A stretch of 36,295 bases of DNA from a virus. This document shows positions 1 through 6,947 of the stretch, piece by piece. Numbering within the stretch: position 1 is the first letter of the stretch; each line of letters opens with the position of its first letter. The notes under the pieces were generated by a model. The model was not told the DNA's origin. It worked only from the letters and a program-made list of their open reading frames with translations, and made no database searches. The position numbers and the translations under genes are program-made. The stretch lies in the IMG/VR virus record IMGVR_UViG_3300022413_000023, positions 1 through 36,295 of that record. The stretch is one strand, 5' to 3'.

Positions 1-309
1 GACGAGGACGAGCCGAACGCGGACGACGAGGAGCTGCCGAAACCGAAGCCGCTCAAGGAGCTGATCGTCGTGGGCATGGAGGTCGAGTTCTTTGTGCCGA
101 ACGACACCGAACCGCGCATCGGTATCGTGAAGCGTGTCGACGCGATGGAGGGCATGGCGCCGTCGGCGCTGGTGCGCGAGGACGGCAAGCCAAAGAGCAC
201 GCGCGTTCCGATCGTGCTCGGGCGCATCACACCGCTTCCAAAGGACGAGGACGCCGCACCCGATGGTGAGCCTGCGACCGAGGTCGGTAGCGTTGGGAAG
301 CTGATATGA
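1..309 (+). CDS. Hypothetical acidic protein, 5'-truncated by the window edge
   Basis: The frame is open from base 1, so the true start lies outside the window; 102 residues are visible. A GTG at 70 is an internal alternative start. The visible N-terminal part is strongly acidic and proline-rich. It is followed by a short beta-like segment (GMEVEFFVPNDTEPRIGIVK) that resembles an SH3/KOW-type barrel in hydrophobic pattern only. No family was recognised. The stop overlaps the next ATG in an ATGA arrangement, so it is probably co-translated with the small genes that follow. Confidence 0.6.
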   Translation, partial: DEDEPNADDEELPKPKPLKELIVVGMEVEFFVPNDTEPRIGIVKRVDAMEGMAPSALVREDGKPKSTRVPIVLGRITPLPKDEDAAPDGEPATEVGSVGKLI

Positions 310-563
310 GGCACGACGCCAACTGCGAGTACTACGACGGCAAGTGCGCGTGTGGTCACGACGACGCCTTCCTGGTGCTGCTCTGGGTCGAGATGTTGGA
401 CCGCACCAAACGCCTACCGGTGCCCGAATGGGTCAAGGACTCGTTCGCGCACCTGGTGCGGTCCGATACCAAGTCACCGACGGTGTTCGATGCGCTCGCG
501 CCACGGACGATCGACAAGATCGACTCGAAGCACGACATCACCCAGGCGGACCTGCAGCTATGA
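306..563 (+). CDS. Small Cys/His-containing hypothetical protein
   Basis: An 85-residue protein starting at an ATG inside the stop of the preceding gene (ATGA). Three cysteines and nearby histidines in the first 20 residues (CEYYDGKCACGHDD) could form a small metal site. The rest is a soluble alpha-rich sequence with no signal peptide or membrane segment. No family was recognised. It ends in another ATGA overlap with the next gene, so both ends are fixed by coupling. Confidence 0.6.
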   Translation: MRHDANCEYYDGKCACGHDDAFLVLLWVEMLDRTKRLPVPEWVKDSFAHLVRSDTKSPTVFDALAPRTIDKIDSKHDITQADLQL

Positions 564-847
564 AGGGGCTCTCGCGTGACGAACTCCAGCCGTGTTGCGT
601 GTGCGGCAAGGGCCTGGCACACAACGGCATCCAATGCTTCAAGGTCCACATCGAGAGCCACCTGATCGACCCGAACGCGCTCAAGCAGCACACCGGGATG
701 GAGATGCTGACGTCTCCTGAGATCGCTAGTGTGTTGTCACCCGTAACCGAGTTTACCAAGCCGGTGATCGCGGTCGATGTTGTGCTCTGCCAGGGCTGCG
801 CGATCGAGGCGAGGTTCTGGCAGGTCTACGCGAAGGACGGCGATTGA
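560..847 (+). CDS. Phage CxxC zinc-finger-like hypothetical protein
   Basis: A 95-residue protein. It starts at ATG 560 in an ATGA overlap; in-frame upstream sequence is open but lacks a better start. Two Cys pairs (CCVCGKGLAHNG near residue 12 and CQGC near residue 80) frame a central helical part, suggesting one zinc ribbon. The layout is like small uncharacterised phage proteins that begin with a C-x-x-C-G-x-G-x-A-H segment, from memory only. The function is unknown; it is presumably soluble. Confidence 0.6.
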   Translation: MKGLSRDELQPCCVCGKGLAHNGIQCFKVHIESHLIDPNALKQHTGMEMLTSPEIASVLSPVTEFTKPVIAVDVVLCQGCAIEARFWQVYAKDGD

Positions 848-951
848 TGATTAACATGAACCCGCTGTCGGTCGTGTTCATTCTCGTCGTGCTCTACGCG
901 ATCTGGTGGTTTGCTTTCTGGGTGTGCGGTGTCGAGGTGGTGCCCCGATGA
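847..951 (+). CDS. 34-residue single-pass membrane peptide
   Basis: This tiny ORF starts with ATG inside the stop of the upstream gene (TGATG-type overlap) and ends in a stop that overlaps the next ATG. Almost the whole peptide is one hydrophobic segment (VVFILVVLYAIWWFAFWV) preceded by a short N-terminus, so it is predicted to sit in the inner membrane. Overlap at both ends supports real translation. The role is unknown; small phage membrane peptides include lysis and superinfection factors, but nothing here selects between them. Confidence 0.5.
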   Translation: MINMNPLSVVFILVVLYAIWWFAFWVCGVEVVPR

Positions 952-1628
952 AGGTCATCTCGGCGACGGTGCTGGAGGACTACCACTGGAACCGCGACAA
1001 CGAGTACGGCAATCTCGAGGTCGTCGAGCGGCGCATCATGGTCGACGACGGGCCGAACCTCGACATGCTTCGCGGGTCGGCGCTGCACGCCGTGCTCGAG
1101 GACCCGGAACGCTACCGAGGCTACGACGGTGAGTACCCGTTGCTGCGGTACAAAGAAGGCGACTTCGTGCAGGAGTTTGCCGCCGCATCGATCTACCAGT
1201 TGCGCGACGAGATCGGTACGGCGACGCACGAGGTGCGCGCGTCGTTCGAGGTCGACGACCTGGTGCGCGTGTCGTGCAAGTGCGACGGTCTCTACGGGAA
1301 CCGTGGCGACGAGTACAAGTGCCCGCGGAAGCCGATCGACCTATCGCAGTACGAGGAGTCGTACCAGTGGCGGATCTACGCGCACGCGTTCGGCGTCGCA
1401 CAGATCCGCTATCACATCGTCCGCTTGGACATCCCCAAGCGGAACCCGATCGCGCTCGTGAAGGACTACAAGCCGCTTGACCTGTACGCCTACACGAACC
1501 TCGCGCGTGACGTCGAGGAGCTCGTTCGCGAGTTCTGGATGTTCGTCGAGGAGCGATCGTTGGAGCCCTATTTCCGTGAGGCAGAGGAGGACGACAGCCC
1601 GTGGGCAAGAACAAACCGCAGACGGTAG
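948..1628 (+). CDS. PD-(D/E)XK-family nuclease (RecB/Cas4-like exonuclease)
   Basis: A 226-residue protein starting at ATG 948 in an ATGA overlap. Around residues 105-150 it shows the order of motifs of RecB/Cas4-like nucleases: an acidic residue after a basic strand (SCKCDGL), then E-x-K (DEYKCPRK), then a Q-x-x-x-Y helix (YQWRIYAHAFG). The D, E, K and Q would bind metal and cut DNA. In phages such enzymes process DNA ends for replication, recombination or packaging. A second nuclease gene (VRR-NUC) lies about 5 kb downstream. The fold is inferred from motif spacing; the exact activity is not known. Confidence 0.65.
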   Translation: MKVISATVLEDYHWNRDNEYGNLEVVERRIMVDDGPNLDMLRGSALHAVLEDPERYRGYDGEYPLLRYKEGDFVQEFAAASIYQLRDEIGTATHEVRASFEVDDLVRVSCKCDGLYGNRGDEYKCPRKPIDLSQYEESYQWRIYAHAFGVAQIRYHIVRLDIPKRNPIALVKDYKPLDLYAYTNLARDVEELVREFWMFVEERSLEPYFREAEEDDSPWARTNRRR

Positions 1629-1834
1629 AGCTAACCGACGACGCGATCGAGCGTGCTGCAGCCGAGGGGACCATCGACTGCAACGCCGATCCGCGGATCA
1701 CCAGCACCTATCGCAAGGACTCGGGCCGAACGGTGACGGTTTCGCTCACGACCGACACCGCATTGACCATGCGCGCCTCGCAGGTCGCCCGACTGATCGT
1801 GCTGTCCCAACGGGAGCAGCAGGGCAATGCCTAG
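1601..1834 (+). CDS. Small hypothetical protein, GTG start
   Basis: A 77-residue soluble protein. The GTG at 1601 lies 8-15 bases after an AGGAGG-like site and overlaps the nuclease gene by 28 bases. The C-terminal half (TMRASQVARLIVLSQRE) is a likely amphipathic helix. No cysteines, membrane segment or recognised domain. It overlaps the next gene by 8 bases. Confidence 0.55.
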   Translation: MGKNKPQTVELTDDAIERAAAEGTIDCNADPRITSTYRKDSGRTVTVSLTTDTALTMRASQVARLIVLSQREQQGNA

Positions 1835-2159
1835 AATGCCGGACGACGGCGAGGCGATCCAGGTGGAGGTGACGGGCGGCACCCAGGACTGGACGGTCAC
1901 CGGGCTCGCGAAGTGTCGCGACTACACCAGCTCCGACCAGGTGCAACACAAGGGCTGCGGAGAGCCGATTTTCTGGTGCCGTACGCCCGGTGATCGCCCC
2001 GCCCCTGCCGATACGTATCCGAACAACGAGGGCGTCTACCAGGCGCACCACATGACCTGTATCGAACGGCGCCGCGAGGACGATGCGCGACGTGCCGGCA
2101 AGCTGCCGCTACCGGATCCGAAGCCGAGCTGGCGCGATCGAGCGGCGGGAGATTCGTGA
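1827..2159 (+). CDS. Zinc-ribbon-like hypothetical protein
   Basis: A 110-residue protein starting at ATG 1827. Four cysteines and two histidines are spaced as C-x(12)-C-x(6)-C followed by HH-x-x-x-C, consistent with one zinc-binding ribbon. The C-terminus is charged and proline-rich. It is one of many small Cys-rich proteins in this window. No specific family was recognised. Its stop overlaps the GTG/ATG of the following gene. Confidence 0.55.
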   Translation: MPRMPDDGEAIQVEVTGGTQDWTVTGLAKCRDYTSSDQVQHKGCGEPIFWCRTPGDRPAPADTYPNNEGVYQAHHMTCIERRREDDARRAGKLPLPDPKPSWRDRAAGDS

Positions 2160-2572
2160 TGGCCGCAAGGGATGAAGATCTGCGAGCTGTGTACCAGCGT
2201 CTCGTAAAAGAGTTCGGTGGATCCACACCTCGAACCAAGACCGAGCAGCGACGCATCGCCTTCGAAGAGATCCTTCGCAACACGCTGAACGAGCAACGCG
2301 CGAAGAAGATCGATGAACTCAAGTACCCAGGCAAGAAGGCCAAGCTTGTCGACGGTCCGCTTGCCGGTCGCGTCGTGCGAGTCGTCGCGCATGCGCTCGA
2401 CTTGCGCATCGTCGTTGGCCCCGACGGTGGCTTGCTCGATAGCGCGTGCTGCAAGGACTGGATCTACGCGGGCGCCGTGAGCGACTACGTTTTGACCGAG
2501 GATGTCGTCGACGGACATCCCGCGTACGCGTTTCAACCACGCGGCGGTGGCGGTCGCGCGTATCCCAAATAG
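2159..2572 (+). CDS. Hypothetical soluble protein
   Basis: A 137-residue protein. The start is ATG 2159; an in-frame GTG at 2156 directly before it would add one residue. The N-terminal half is helical and charged. The C-terminal half has alternating short strands (KLVDGPLAGRVVRVV, then LRIVVGPDGGLL) suggesting a small barrel. It ends with a Gly/Arg-rich tail (PRGGGGRAYPK) that might contact nucleic acid. Family not recognised. Confidence 0.55.
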   Translation: MAARDEDLRAVYQRLVKEFGGSTPRTKTEQRRIAFEEILRNTLNEQRAKKIDELKYPGKKAKLVDGPLAGRVVRVVAHALDLRIVVGPDGGLLDSACCKDWIYAGAVSDYVLTEDVVDGHPAYAFQPRGGGGRAYPK

Positions 2573-2584
2573 GGAGGAGAACCG

Positions 2585-2809
2585 ATGTCGTTTGTGGTCC
2601 CCAGCTCCGCGCTTTCGACTGCTGTCGATTTGCTCGTCCAACACGAGACACGACTCGCAGCCGACCATCGCGCGGAACGATATGACCTACAGGCCGAGCG
2701 CGAGCTATTGAGCGTGACGCGCGAAGCGATCAAGGAGTGCCAGACGGTACTCGATAAGGCGCGCACAGATGGACGTCACGGGCGCCGACATCGCCGGCAA
2801 CATTCTTGA
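2585..2809 (+). CDS. Small coiled-coil hypothetical protein
   Basis: A 74-residue protein with a strong Shine-Dalgarno (GGGAGGAGA, 5 bases before the ATG). Residues 15-60 form one long charged helix, probably coiled-coil, and the last dozen residues are very basic (RHGRRHRRQHS), suggesting nucleic-acid binding. It is the last gene before the regulatory region at 2810-3076. No family recognised. Confidence 0.6.
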   Translation: MSFVVPSSALSTAVDLLVQHETRLAADHRAERYDLQAERELLSVTREAIKECQTVLDKARTDGRHGRRHRRQHS

Positions 2810-2835
2810 CTTATGTCCGGATTGTTCGCTAGCGT
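2806..2835 (+). promoter_or_regulatory. Candidate sigma70-like promoter
   Basis: TTGACT (2806-2811, 5 of 6 matches to TTGACA), an 18-base gap and TAGCGT (2830-2835, weak -10). The -35 overlaps the stop of the upstream gene, as in the better promoter candidate at 17602. It would drive the DnaA-like gene and what follows. The weak -10 makes this tentative. Confidence 0.35.
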
Positions 2836-2900
2836 CTGTGTGTCGGGTGGCGGTGGTAGGAGCCTAGTCACTGTGTTCCGCTGCATACTCAAGGGCACGT

Positions 2901-2952
2901 CGGTGGTCACCTTTCGTGCGAACTGGCAACGAGCGGCAGCTCGGTGGTGACC
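2901..2952 (+). repeat. Paired CGGTGGTNACC elements (possible operator)
   Basis: CGGTGGTCACC at 2901-2911 and CGGTGGTGACC at 2942-2952 differ at one base. Their GGTNACC cores also face each other as a 7-bp inverted repeat. They lie between the promoter candidate and the DnaA-like gene, where an operator would be expected. No binding protein can be assigned. Confidence 0.35.
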
Positions 2953-3057
2953 ATGCCAGGCAACCTACGCGGACCCCGCTACTCGGCATCCATGAAGAGA
3001 GAGTGCCATACGCGACGGCGGGCGCTGACCTGGTGCAAAGGTCAGCGCCGCGCCTGA
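2953..3057 (+). CDS. Possible 34-residue basic peptide
   Basis: A short ORF starting at ATG 2953 after a GGTGGTGA stretch that could act as a ribosome site. The product is rich in Arg and Lys and has two cysteines. The 3' half coincides with the perfect hairpin at 3021-3049, which can explain the base pattern without coding. It is listed because it may be real in so compact a genome, but support is weak. Confidence 0.2.
   Translation: MPGNLRGPRYSASMKRECHTRRRALTWCKGQRRA
3021..3049 (+). promoter_or_regulatory. Perfect 11-bp stem-loop upstream of the DnaA-like gene
   Basis: GGCGCTGACCT (3021-3031) pairs exactly with AGGTCAGCGCC (3039-3049) around a 7-base loop. No T-run follows, so it is not a classic intrinsic terminator. 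It lies just before the GGAGG ribosome site (3064-3068) of the next gene and could be an operator or an RNA element controlling initiator synthesis. Confidence 0.6.
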
Positions 3058-3076
3058 GCGACCGGAGGTCTCCCCA

Positions 3077-3511
3077 TTGCGAGAACAGGACCGCATGCGC
3101 TGCCCGCACTGCAGCGCCGTGATCGCCATCGTCGTGCACCAAGAACCACTCAGCGACGACGAGCGCACGATCACGGAAGAGATCACAGAGATCGCGTACA
3201 AGTACGGCATGTCGTTGAAGCACGTGCAGGGTCGCGATCAGACGCGAGCAACGGTTCGAGCCCGCGCGCACATTGCCCATCACCTCCGCGACAAGCACCG
3301 GCTCACGCTCAGTGTAATCGGTCGCATCCTCGGCAACCGCGACCACTCGACGATGTCGAATCTGCTCTCCAAACACCCATTAAGGATTGTGGACAACCCA
3401 GGGGATAACTCAGTGGACAACGTGTCGACACCTGCCGACGCCGAAAGTTGCCCACAAGTTGCCGACACGTTATCTACAGATTTGTCCACAGGTGAAGAGA
3501 CGTCGTGCTAG
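3077..3511 (+). CDS. DnaA domain-IV-like DNA-binding protein with N-terminal CxxC
   Basis: A 144-residue protein. Residues 52-97 match the duplex-DNA-binding domain IV of the initiator DnaA: a run of Arg before the recognition helices (RDQTRATVRARAHIAHHL) and the signature-like GNRDHSTM in place of the GGRDHTTV family pattern. There is no AAA+ ATPase part; instead CPHC near residue 9 suggests a small metal site. It should bind DnaA boxes and either start phage replication, recruit host DnaA or compete with it. The last 40 residues are low-complexity and are encoded by the DnaA-box arrays at 3388-3490. TTG 3077 is chosen because GGAGG lies 8 bases upstream; ATG 3095 is the alternative. Confidence 0.75.
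   Translation: MREQDRMRCPHCSAVIAIVVHQEPLSDDERTITEEITEIAYKYGMSLKHVQGRDQTRATVRARAHIAHHLRDKHRLTLSVIGRILGNRDHSTMSNLLSKHPLRIVDNPGDNSVDNVSTPADAESCPQVADTLSTDLSTGEETSC
3388..3490 (+). other. Two opposed arrays of DnaA-box-like 9-mers (candidate replication origin)
   Basis: On the minus strand three 9-mers occupy 3388-3396 (TTGTCCACA), 3400-3408 (TTATCCCCT) and 3412-3420 (TTGTCCACT) at exact 12-base steps. On the plus strand four occupy 3448-3456 (TTGCCCACA), 3459-3467 (TTGCCGACA), 3470-3478 (TTATCTACA) and 3482-3490 (TTGTCCACA) at 11-12-base steps. The two arrays flank a perfect palindrome, GTGTCGACAC, at 3422-3431. Compared with the TTATNCACA consensus the best copies match 8 of 9. Regular spacing, two orientations and an initiator-like gene around them point to an origin. 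Confidence 0.65.
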
Positions 3512-3746
3512 CGACTTGCGCCATATCGACCCCAGTTATGAACAACCCAACAGCAACAAGTTATCTCTCTAAGAGAACTAAGAAATTGTTGTATAGCACC
3601 AGCGGGATGCGTGGCCAGGCGGCTCTGCCCGGTTTGCGGATCACTGTTACCCCGACCCGTTCATGGGTTGGGTTCGACCATGATGCGACGGCCGCGGCGG
3701 TGCCGCTTGGCCACGTCCCTACCTCCAAACCAAAAGGGAGCACGCT
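3512..3746. other. Non-coding stretch, AT-richer, downstream of the DnaA-box arrays
   Basis: No convincing gene. Bases 3536-3600 are clearly richer in A/T than the flanks, contain TCTCTAAGAGA (a short palindrome at 3565-3575) and could be the unwinding element of the neighbouring origin. A G/C hairpin near 3688-3712 (GGCC-GCGGC paired with GCCGC-GGCC) and a GGGAG ribosome site precede the lipoprotein gene. No clear promoter was found. Confidence 0.4.
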
Positions 3747-4145
3747 ATGAAGCAGTACATCATTTTCGCGACTGCGATCCTCTTCCTGACTGGCTGCAGC
3801 ACGAACGAAACAACGGCGCCGGGGGTCGTCGGTATCGATGAAGGTGCGACGCTGCTCCAGCAAGGCGGCGACGCCGACGAGGTCGCGGTCGGCGCCGTCG
3901 AGGACGTGCTCGAGCCGCCGATCGGTGTTGCCGGCTTCCCACGCGTGCCGGGCGACGAGCACAAAGGCGCGGCGCAGCACATGATCGTCTTGACCGGTGA
4001 TCACCAGGGCGAGATCTGGTACTCGTTGCCCGACGTCGAGGCGGACGAACTCGACGACTCGGACGTGATCATCATCGTCTACGACGCAGGCCGCGTTGAG
4101 GAGTCGACCTGGGGCGGAATCAAGGACCGGTTCCGGAACACGTAA
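3747..4145 (+). CDS. Lipoprotein with a short C-terminal W-x-x-I-K tail
   Basis: A 132-residue protein with a type II signal peptide: K near the start, a hydrophobic core (YIIFATAILF) and an LTGC lipobox with Cys17 as the lipidated residue. It should therefore be exported and anchored to a membrane. The mature part is acidic and beta-like. It ends STWGGIKDRFRNT, a tail closely like the ends of the proteins at 4215-5285 and 7876-8691. AAAGGGAG lies 7-8 bases before the ATG, and a hairpin follows the stop. Phage lipoproteins often act in superinfection exclusion or lysis; here that is only a possibility. Confidence 0.75.
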   Translation: MKQYIIFATAILFLTGCSTNETTAPGVVGIDEGATLLQQGGDADEVAVGAVEDVLEPPIGVAGFPRVPGDEHKGAAQHMIVLTGDHQGEIWYSLPDVEADELDDSDVIIIVYDAGRVEESTWGGIKDRFRNT

Positions 4146-4151
4146 ACGGCT

Positions 4152-4180
4152 GGGCTCGTCGGGACCAGCTCGGCGAGCCC
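4152..4180 (+). terminator. Terminator-like stem-loop after the lipoprotein gene
   Basis: GGGCTCGTCG (4152-4161) pairs with CGGCGAGCCC (4171-4180): ten pairs including one G-U, around a 9-base loop. TTCCCCCC follows rather than a true T-run, so intrinsic termination may be partial. The position between two genes fits a terminator or mRNA stabiliser. Confidence 0.5.
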
Positions 4181-4214
4181 TTCCCCCCACTCACTCAACG
4201 GAGGTCGAAAGACG

Positions 4215-5285
4215 ATGCGATACTTACTAGCACTTCTACTGGTCGCGATCCCTGCGACCGCCTACTCGGGCACGATCCACGGTCTCGATTACGTCGTGAC
4301 GCAAGGCACGGCCATCGTCGTCGAGTGCGACCGTCACGAGCCCGGCGACTTCCCTGACATCGACTGGAACTACAACGGCGGCGACGACCAGCGACTCGCG
4401 CGGACGAGCCAGGCGCTCAACAACGGCATCTGGTACTCACCGGACTTCCCGAACGGCGGCGGCGCCTACCGGGGCGCGGCGATTTCCGATGGGCCGAGCG
4501 TCGCGTCGGGGCGCGGTGTGTTTCGCTACCTCGGTGCCAACGGTCAATGGCAACAGGTCGTGATACGGATGCGTGTCGACCCATCAAGGGAACTTGAGAC
4601 GCTGTCGCCGATCGACAACGTCGACTACCAGTTCCCCGACCCACGCGCGGCGGGCGAGTGGATTCACCAGCTCAACTGCCAGAAGACGGTCGAGTTGCCC
4701 GGTGGGCAGACGGGCGTCGTTCCCTACTACGGGGCGCACATGGTGCCCTACGACTACAACCCGACGCCGACGACGTTCGAGATCCAGGAGATGTCGACGG
4801 TCGACGTGCCGGCGCTCTTCGGGATGATGTCCTACGACGACGCGTACGCGTCGACCGCGGCGGGTGCCGCGGCGCTCAACAGCGGCTCGGCCTCGAACCC
4901 GTACGGTCCCAACTCGGTCGAGGGCCAGAAGTATGCCTGGGACAACATGCAGACGATCATGCGTCTGATGGAGACCGGGCCAATCGAACCCGTACCCGGC
5001 GAGGAGGCGACGGTGTCGGTCAGGCTCGACGAGTTCGGCGATTACGTCTGGCTCACCGAGTGGGTGATCCTCGGTCCGATCCTCGGTGACTGGGCGGCGG
5101 CAGCGGAGATCGGGCCGTCGAGCTGGAACGACGACATGGACGCGGCCGTTGGCAACTTCGAGAGCTACATGACGATCACAGACGATCCGCAAGGCCTGTT
5201 CGAGGCGGAGTCGGTGTCGGTCGAGCCCACGAGTTGGAGCGGAGCGAAGGACTACTTCCACCCGAGACACAACCGCTGGCGGTAG
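4215..5285 (+). CDS. Secreted protein of unknown function sharing the W-x-x-[IAV]-K tail
   Basis: A 356-residue protein with a clear Sec signal (RYLLALLLVAIPATAYSG, cleavage probably near residue 19). ACGGAGGTC is 7-8 bases before the ATG. The mature protein is Tyr-, Asp- and Gly-rich with many short strands and two cysteines (about residues 37 and 154) that could pair outside the cytoplasm. The end, PTSWSGAKDYFHPRHNRWR, resembles the tails of the lipoprotein just upstream and of the protein at 7876-8691. No catalytic motif or family was recognised. Exported phage proteins of this size are unusual unless they remodel the host envelope. Confidence 0.65.
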   Translation: MRYLLALLLVAIPATAYSGTIHGLDYVVTQGTAIVVECDRHEPGDFPDIDWNYNGGDDQRLARTSQALNNGIWYSPDFPNGGGAYRGAAISDGPSVASGRGVFRYLGANGQWQQVVIRMRVDPSRELETLSPIDNVDYQFPDPRAAGEWIHQLNCQKTVELPGGQTGVVPYYGAHMVPYDYNPTPTTFEIQEMSTVDVPALFGMMSYDDAYASTAAGAAALNSGSASNPYGPNSVEGQKYAWDNMQTIMRLMETGPIEPVPGEEATVSVRLDEFGDYVWLTEWVILGPILGDWAAAAEIGPSSWNDDMDAAVGNFESYMTITDDPQGLFEAESVSVEPTSWSGAKDYFHPRHNRWR

Positions 5286-5407
5286 GTTTGTCCGCGGGCC
5301 TGGTGCGGCTTAGAAAACGGGGCGCTCGATGAGAAGTTCTCGCGTGTGTCCTTTGATCTATGAGGGACCTGCCGGGCCCGCGGCTTCAACTTCGGAGGGA
5401 CGACCCT

Positions 5408-5638
5408 ATGCTTGGAGATCCAAGAATCGACTGGGACTTTCTCGACACGCCTCCACCACCGGTCATTGAGCGGTACGGTCGGCGCGACGACGGCGACGGT
5501 GACAGCAGCGGTCGCCGCGTCGTCGCACCGGAGCGGATCGTGTTCGTGCACGAGCACCCCGGCCGGTCGTGGCGCGTGTTCATGATCTGCGCGACGGTCG
5601 GCTGGGTCGCGCTCCTCGTGTCGAGCTGGTGGCAATGA
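5408..5638 (+). CDS. Small C-tail-anchored membrane protein
   Basis: A 76-residue protein. ATG 5408 follows CGGAGGGA by 6-7 bases, which decides against the longer upstream reading. The first 50 residues are charged and proline-rich; the last 20 (VFMICATVGWVALLVSSWW) form one membrane helix ending at the C-terminus, so the bulk should face the cytoplasm. The stop overlaps the next ATG. The 122 bases before it (5286-5407) hold no gene that I can support. Confidence 0.55.
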   Translation: MLGDPRIDWDFLDTPPPPVIERYGRRDDGDGDSSGRRVVAPERIVFVHEHPGRSWRVFMICATVGWVALLVSSWWQ

Positions 5639-5985
5639 GAGCCAAGGTCATCAAGTCGAACGAGTGGTGGGAGATGGATCAGGACGAGCGCCAGGCGTTT
5701 GCGGACGGCACTGATCGCGTGATCACGATGGAGGAGGAGAACGACGGCCTCGGCGTCGTGATCCACGCCGAGGTGTTCGATCGCGACAAGCGCGGCCTGT
5801 TCATCTATCGGGCACGGAACACATTTCCCGAGAGGTTTACGCTGCCCCACGCGGACTGGTGCGCGATCGTCGAGTGGTGGGCGATCAATCAATGGGAGGC
5901 GACGGGCAACGACGAGAACACGAACGATAGCTTTGACGAGGGCGAAGTAGCCGAGGTAGAACCCAAGACGGAGGTGCCGAAGTGA
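5635..5985 (+). CDS. Acidic hypothetical protein
   Basis: A 116-residue soluble protein starting in an ATGA overlap with the membrane protein upstream. It has a Trp-rich centre (HADWCAIVEWWAINQWEA) and a strongly acidic C-terminus. No recognised family, signal or membrane helix. It ends in a GTGA overlap with the next gene, so the group 5408-6853 is very likely one translationally coupled unit. Confidence 0.55.
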   Translation: MRAKVIKSNEWWEMDQDERQAFADGTDRVITMEEENDGLGVVIHAEVFDRDKRGLFIYRARNTFPERFTLPHADWCAIVEWWAINQWEATGNDENTNDSFDEGEVAEVEPKTEVPK

Positions 5986-6512
5986 GCAGGACATCGTTGC
6001 CGATCAACCCCAACAACCCAGTGCCGAAGGACTACTTGCTCTTCAAGCGCACGCGCGGTGGTACGGAGCGAGAGATCGGTCGCGTGACGCGCGGCAAGTT
6101 CTCGGGACGTGTCGAGATCACGCCGGACGAGCTTGCGTCGATCTTCCGGCTCGAATGCGGAACACCGACTGTCTCACTGGACGACGCGAAGGTGCTCGTC
6201 CCGTTTGAGCAGTACGAGGCGGCCGAGGAACAGATCAAGCAGCGCGACGAGTTGATTCGCAAGATGGACGAGGTGCTCGCATCGATCGCGCCGCCCGTTG
6301 CTGGCGAGACGAGCGTCGAGGCGATCGTTCGCACCATTGAGGATCTGAAGGTGAAGCTCGCCGCAAAGAAGACGACGCGCAAGAAGGCCGCATCGAAGGC
6401 GAAGGGGCCTGTCGAGCCGCGCGAGACTGTCGCGCCAGGGGCGGCAGAAGCGGTGGGAGGCTCGGCGGCCCCTTCTTCTGACACCGAGACAAAAGGGAAC
6501 GCGTTGCTATGA
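5982..6512 (+). CDS. Hypothetical protein with coiled coil and Lys/Ala-rich tail
   Basis: A 176-residue protein starting with GTG in a GTGA overlap. Residues 1-70 are mixed alpha/beta. Residues 70-125 form a likely coiled coil (QYEAAEEQIKQRDELIRKMD onward). Then comes a histone-H1-like basic stretch (AAKKTTRKKAASKAKG) and a disordered Ala/Pro/Gly end. The basic tail suggests DNA binding. The family is unknown. Confidence 0.55.
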   Translation: MSRTSLPINPNNPVPKDYLLFKRTRGGTEREIGRVTRGKFSGRVEITPDELASIFRLECGTPTVSLDDAKVLVPFEQYEAAEEQIKQRDELIRKMDEVLASIAPPVAGETSVEAIVRTIEDLKVKLAAKKTTRKKAASKAKGPVEPRETVAPGAAEAVGGSAAPSSDTETKGNALL

Positions 6513-6853
6513 CCGACGAAGTCCTCGATTACGACTCGACCGAGTCGCAGCCCAAGGGGCCGCGCGCCATCGTTCGTGTCGTTGGACCGGTGATTGGTCC
6601 AGCACCGCTGCAGACGTTCCTGCAGAAGCTCGCCGACGAGGGAATCTACCCTGGCGATTACCAGGTGCTAATCGTCGGTTCGGCGACCCCGAAGACGAAG
6701 GCTGGTCTGATCAAGGCGGCCGGCGATGGGGAGTCAGCGCAGGTCGAGACGTTGCCGGCGTTCATCGTGATCTACGCGGTGACCTCGTGCGAGCACCAGC
6801 TCGACCCCGTTCTATGCAAGGACTGCCGCCCGGCCAAGCCGGCGGCTCACTAG
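6509..6853 (+). CDS. Small hypothetical protein with C-terminal Cys/His group
   Basis: A 114-residue protein in ATGA overlap with the gene before it. A compact alpha/beta core is followed by CEHQLDPVLCKDC near the end, a C-x-H/C-x-x-C arrangement that could hold zinc. Nothing else is recognised. About 95 bases without a gene separate it from the VRR-NUC gene. Confidence 0.5.
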   Translation: MTDEVLDYDSTESQPKGPRAIVRVVGPVIGPAPLQTFLQKLADEGIYPGDYQVLIVGSATPKTKAGLIKAAGDGESAQVETLPAFIVIYAVTSCEHQLDPVLCKDCRPAKPAAH

Positions 6854-6947
6854 TTTTCGTCGCGGCTCCAACCGACCGCGGCGACCGCTGGGTCGGGCTC
6901 GCCAACCTTTGAGCGGGCGGGCGATCACCCGGCTCAGCACCTGACTT

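Noticed and set aside
3388-3490. Reading the 9-mer arrays as a CRISPR-like or simple tandem repeat
   Set aside because: Units are 9 bases at 11-12-base steps in two orientations with variable gaps; no long repeats or spacers.
3600-3700. tRNA-like GGGTTCGA-containing segment
   Set aside because: The TTCGA loop is present by chance: neither a T-arm stem nor acceptor and anticodon arms can be formed around it.
3561-4190. 209-codon minus-strand frame opposite the lipoprotein
   Set aside because: The plus-strand lipoprotein has a lipobox, ribosome site and terminator; the minus frame has none.
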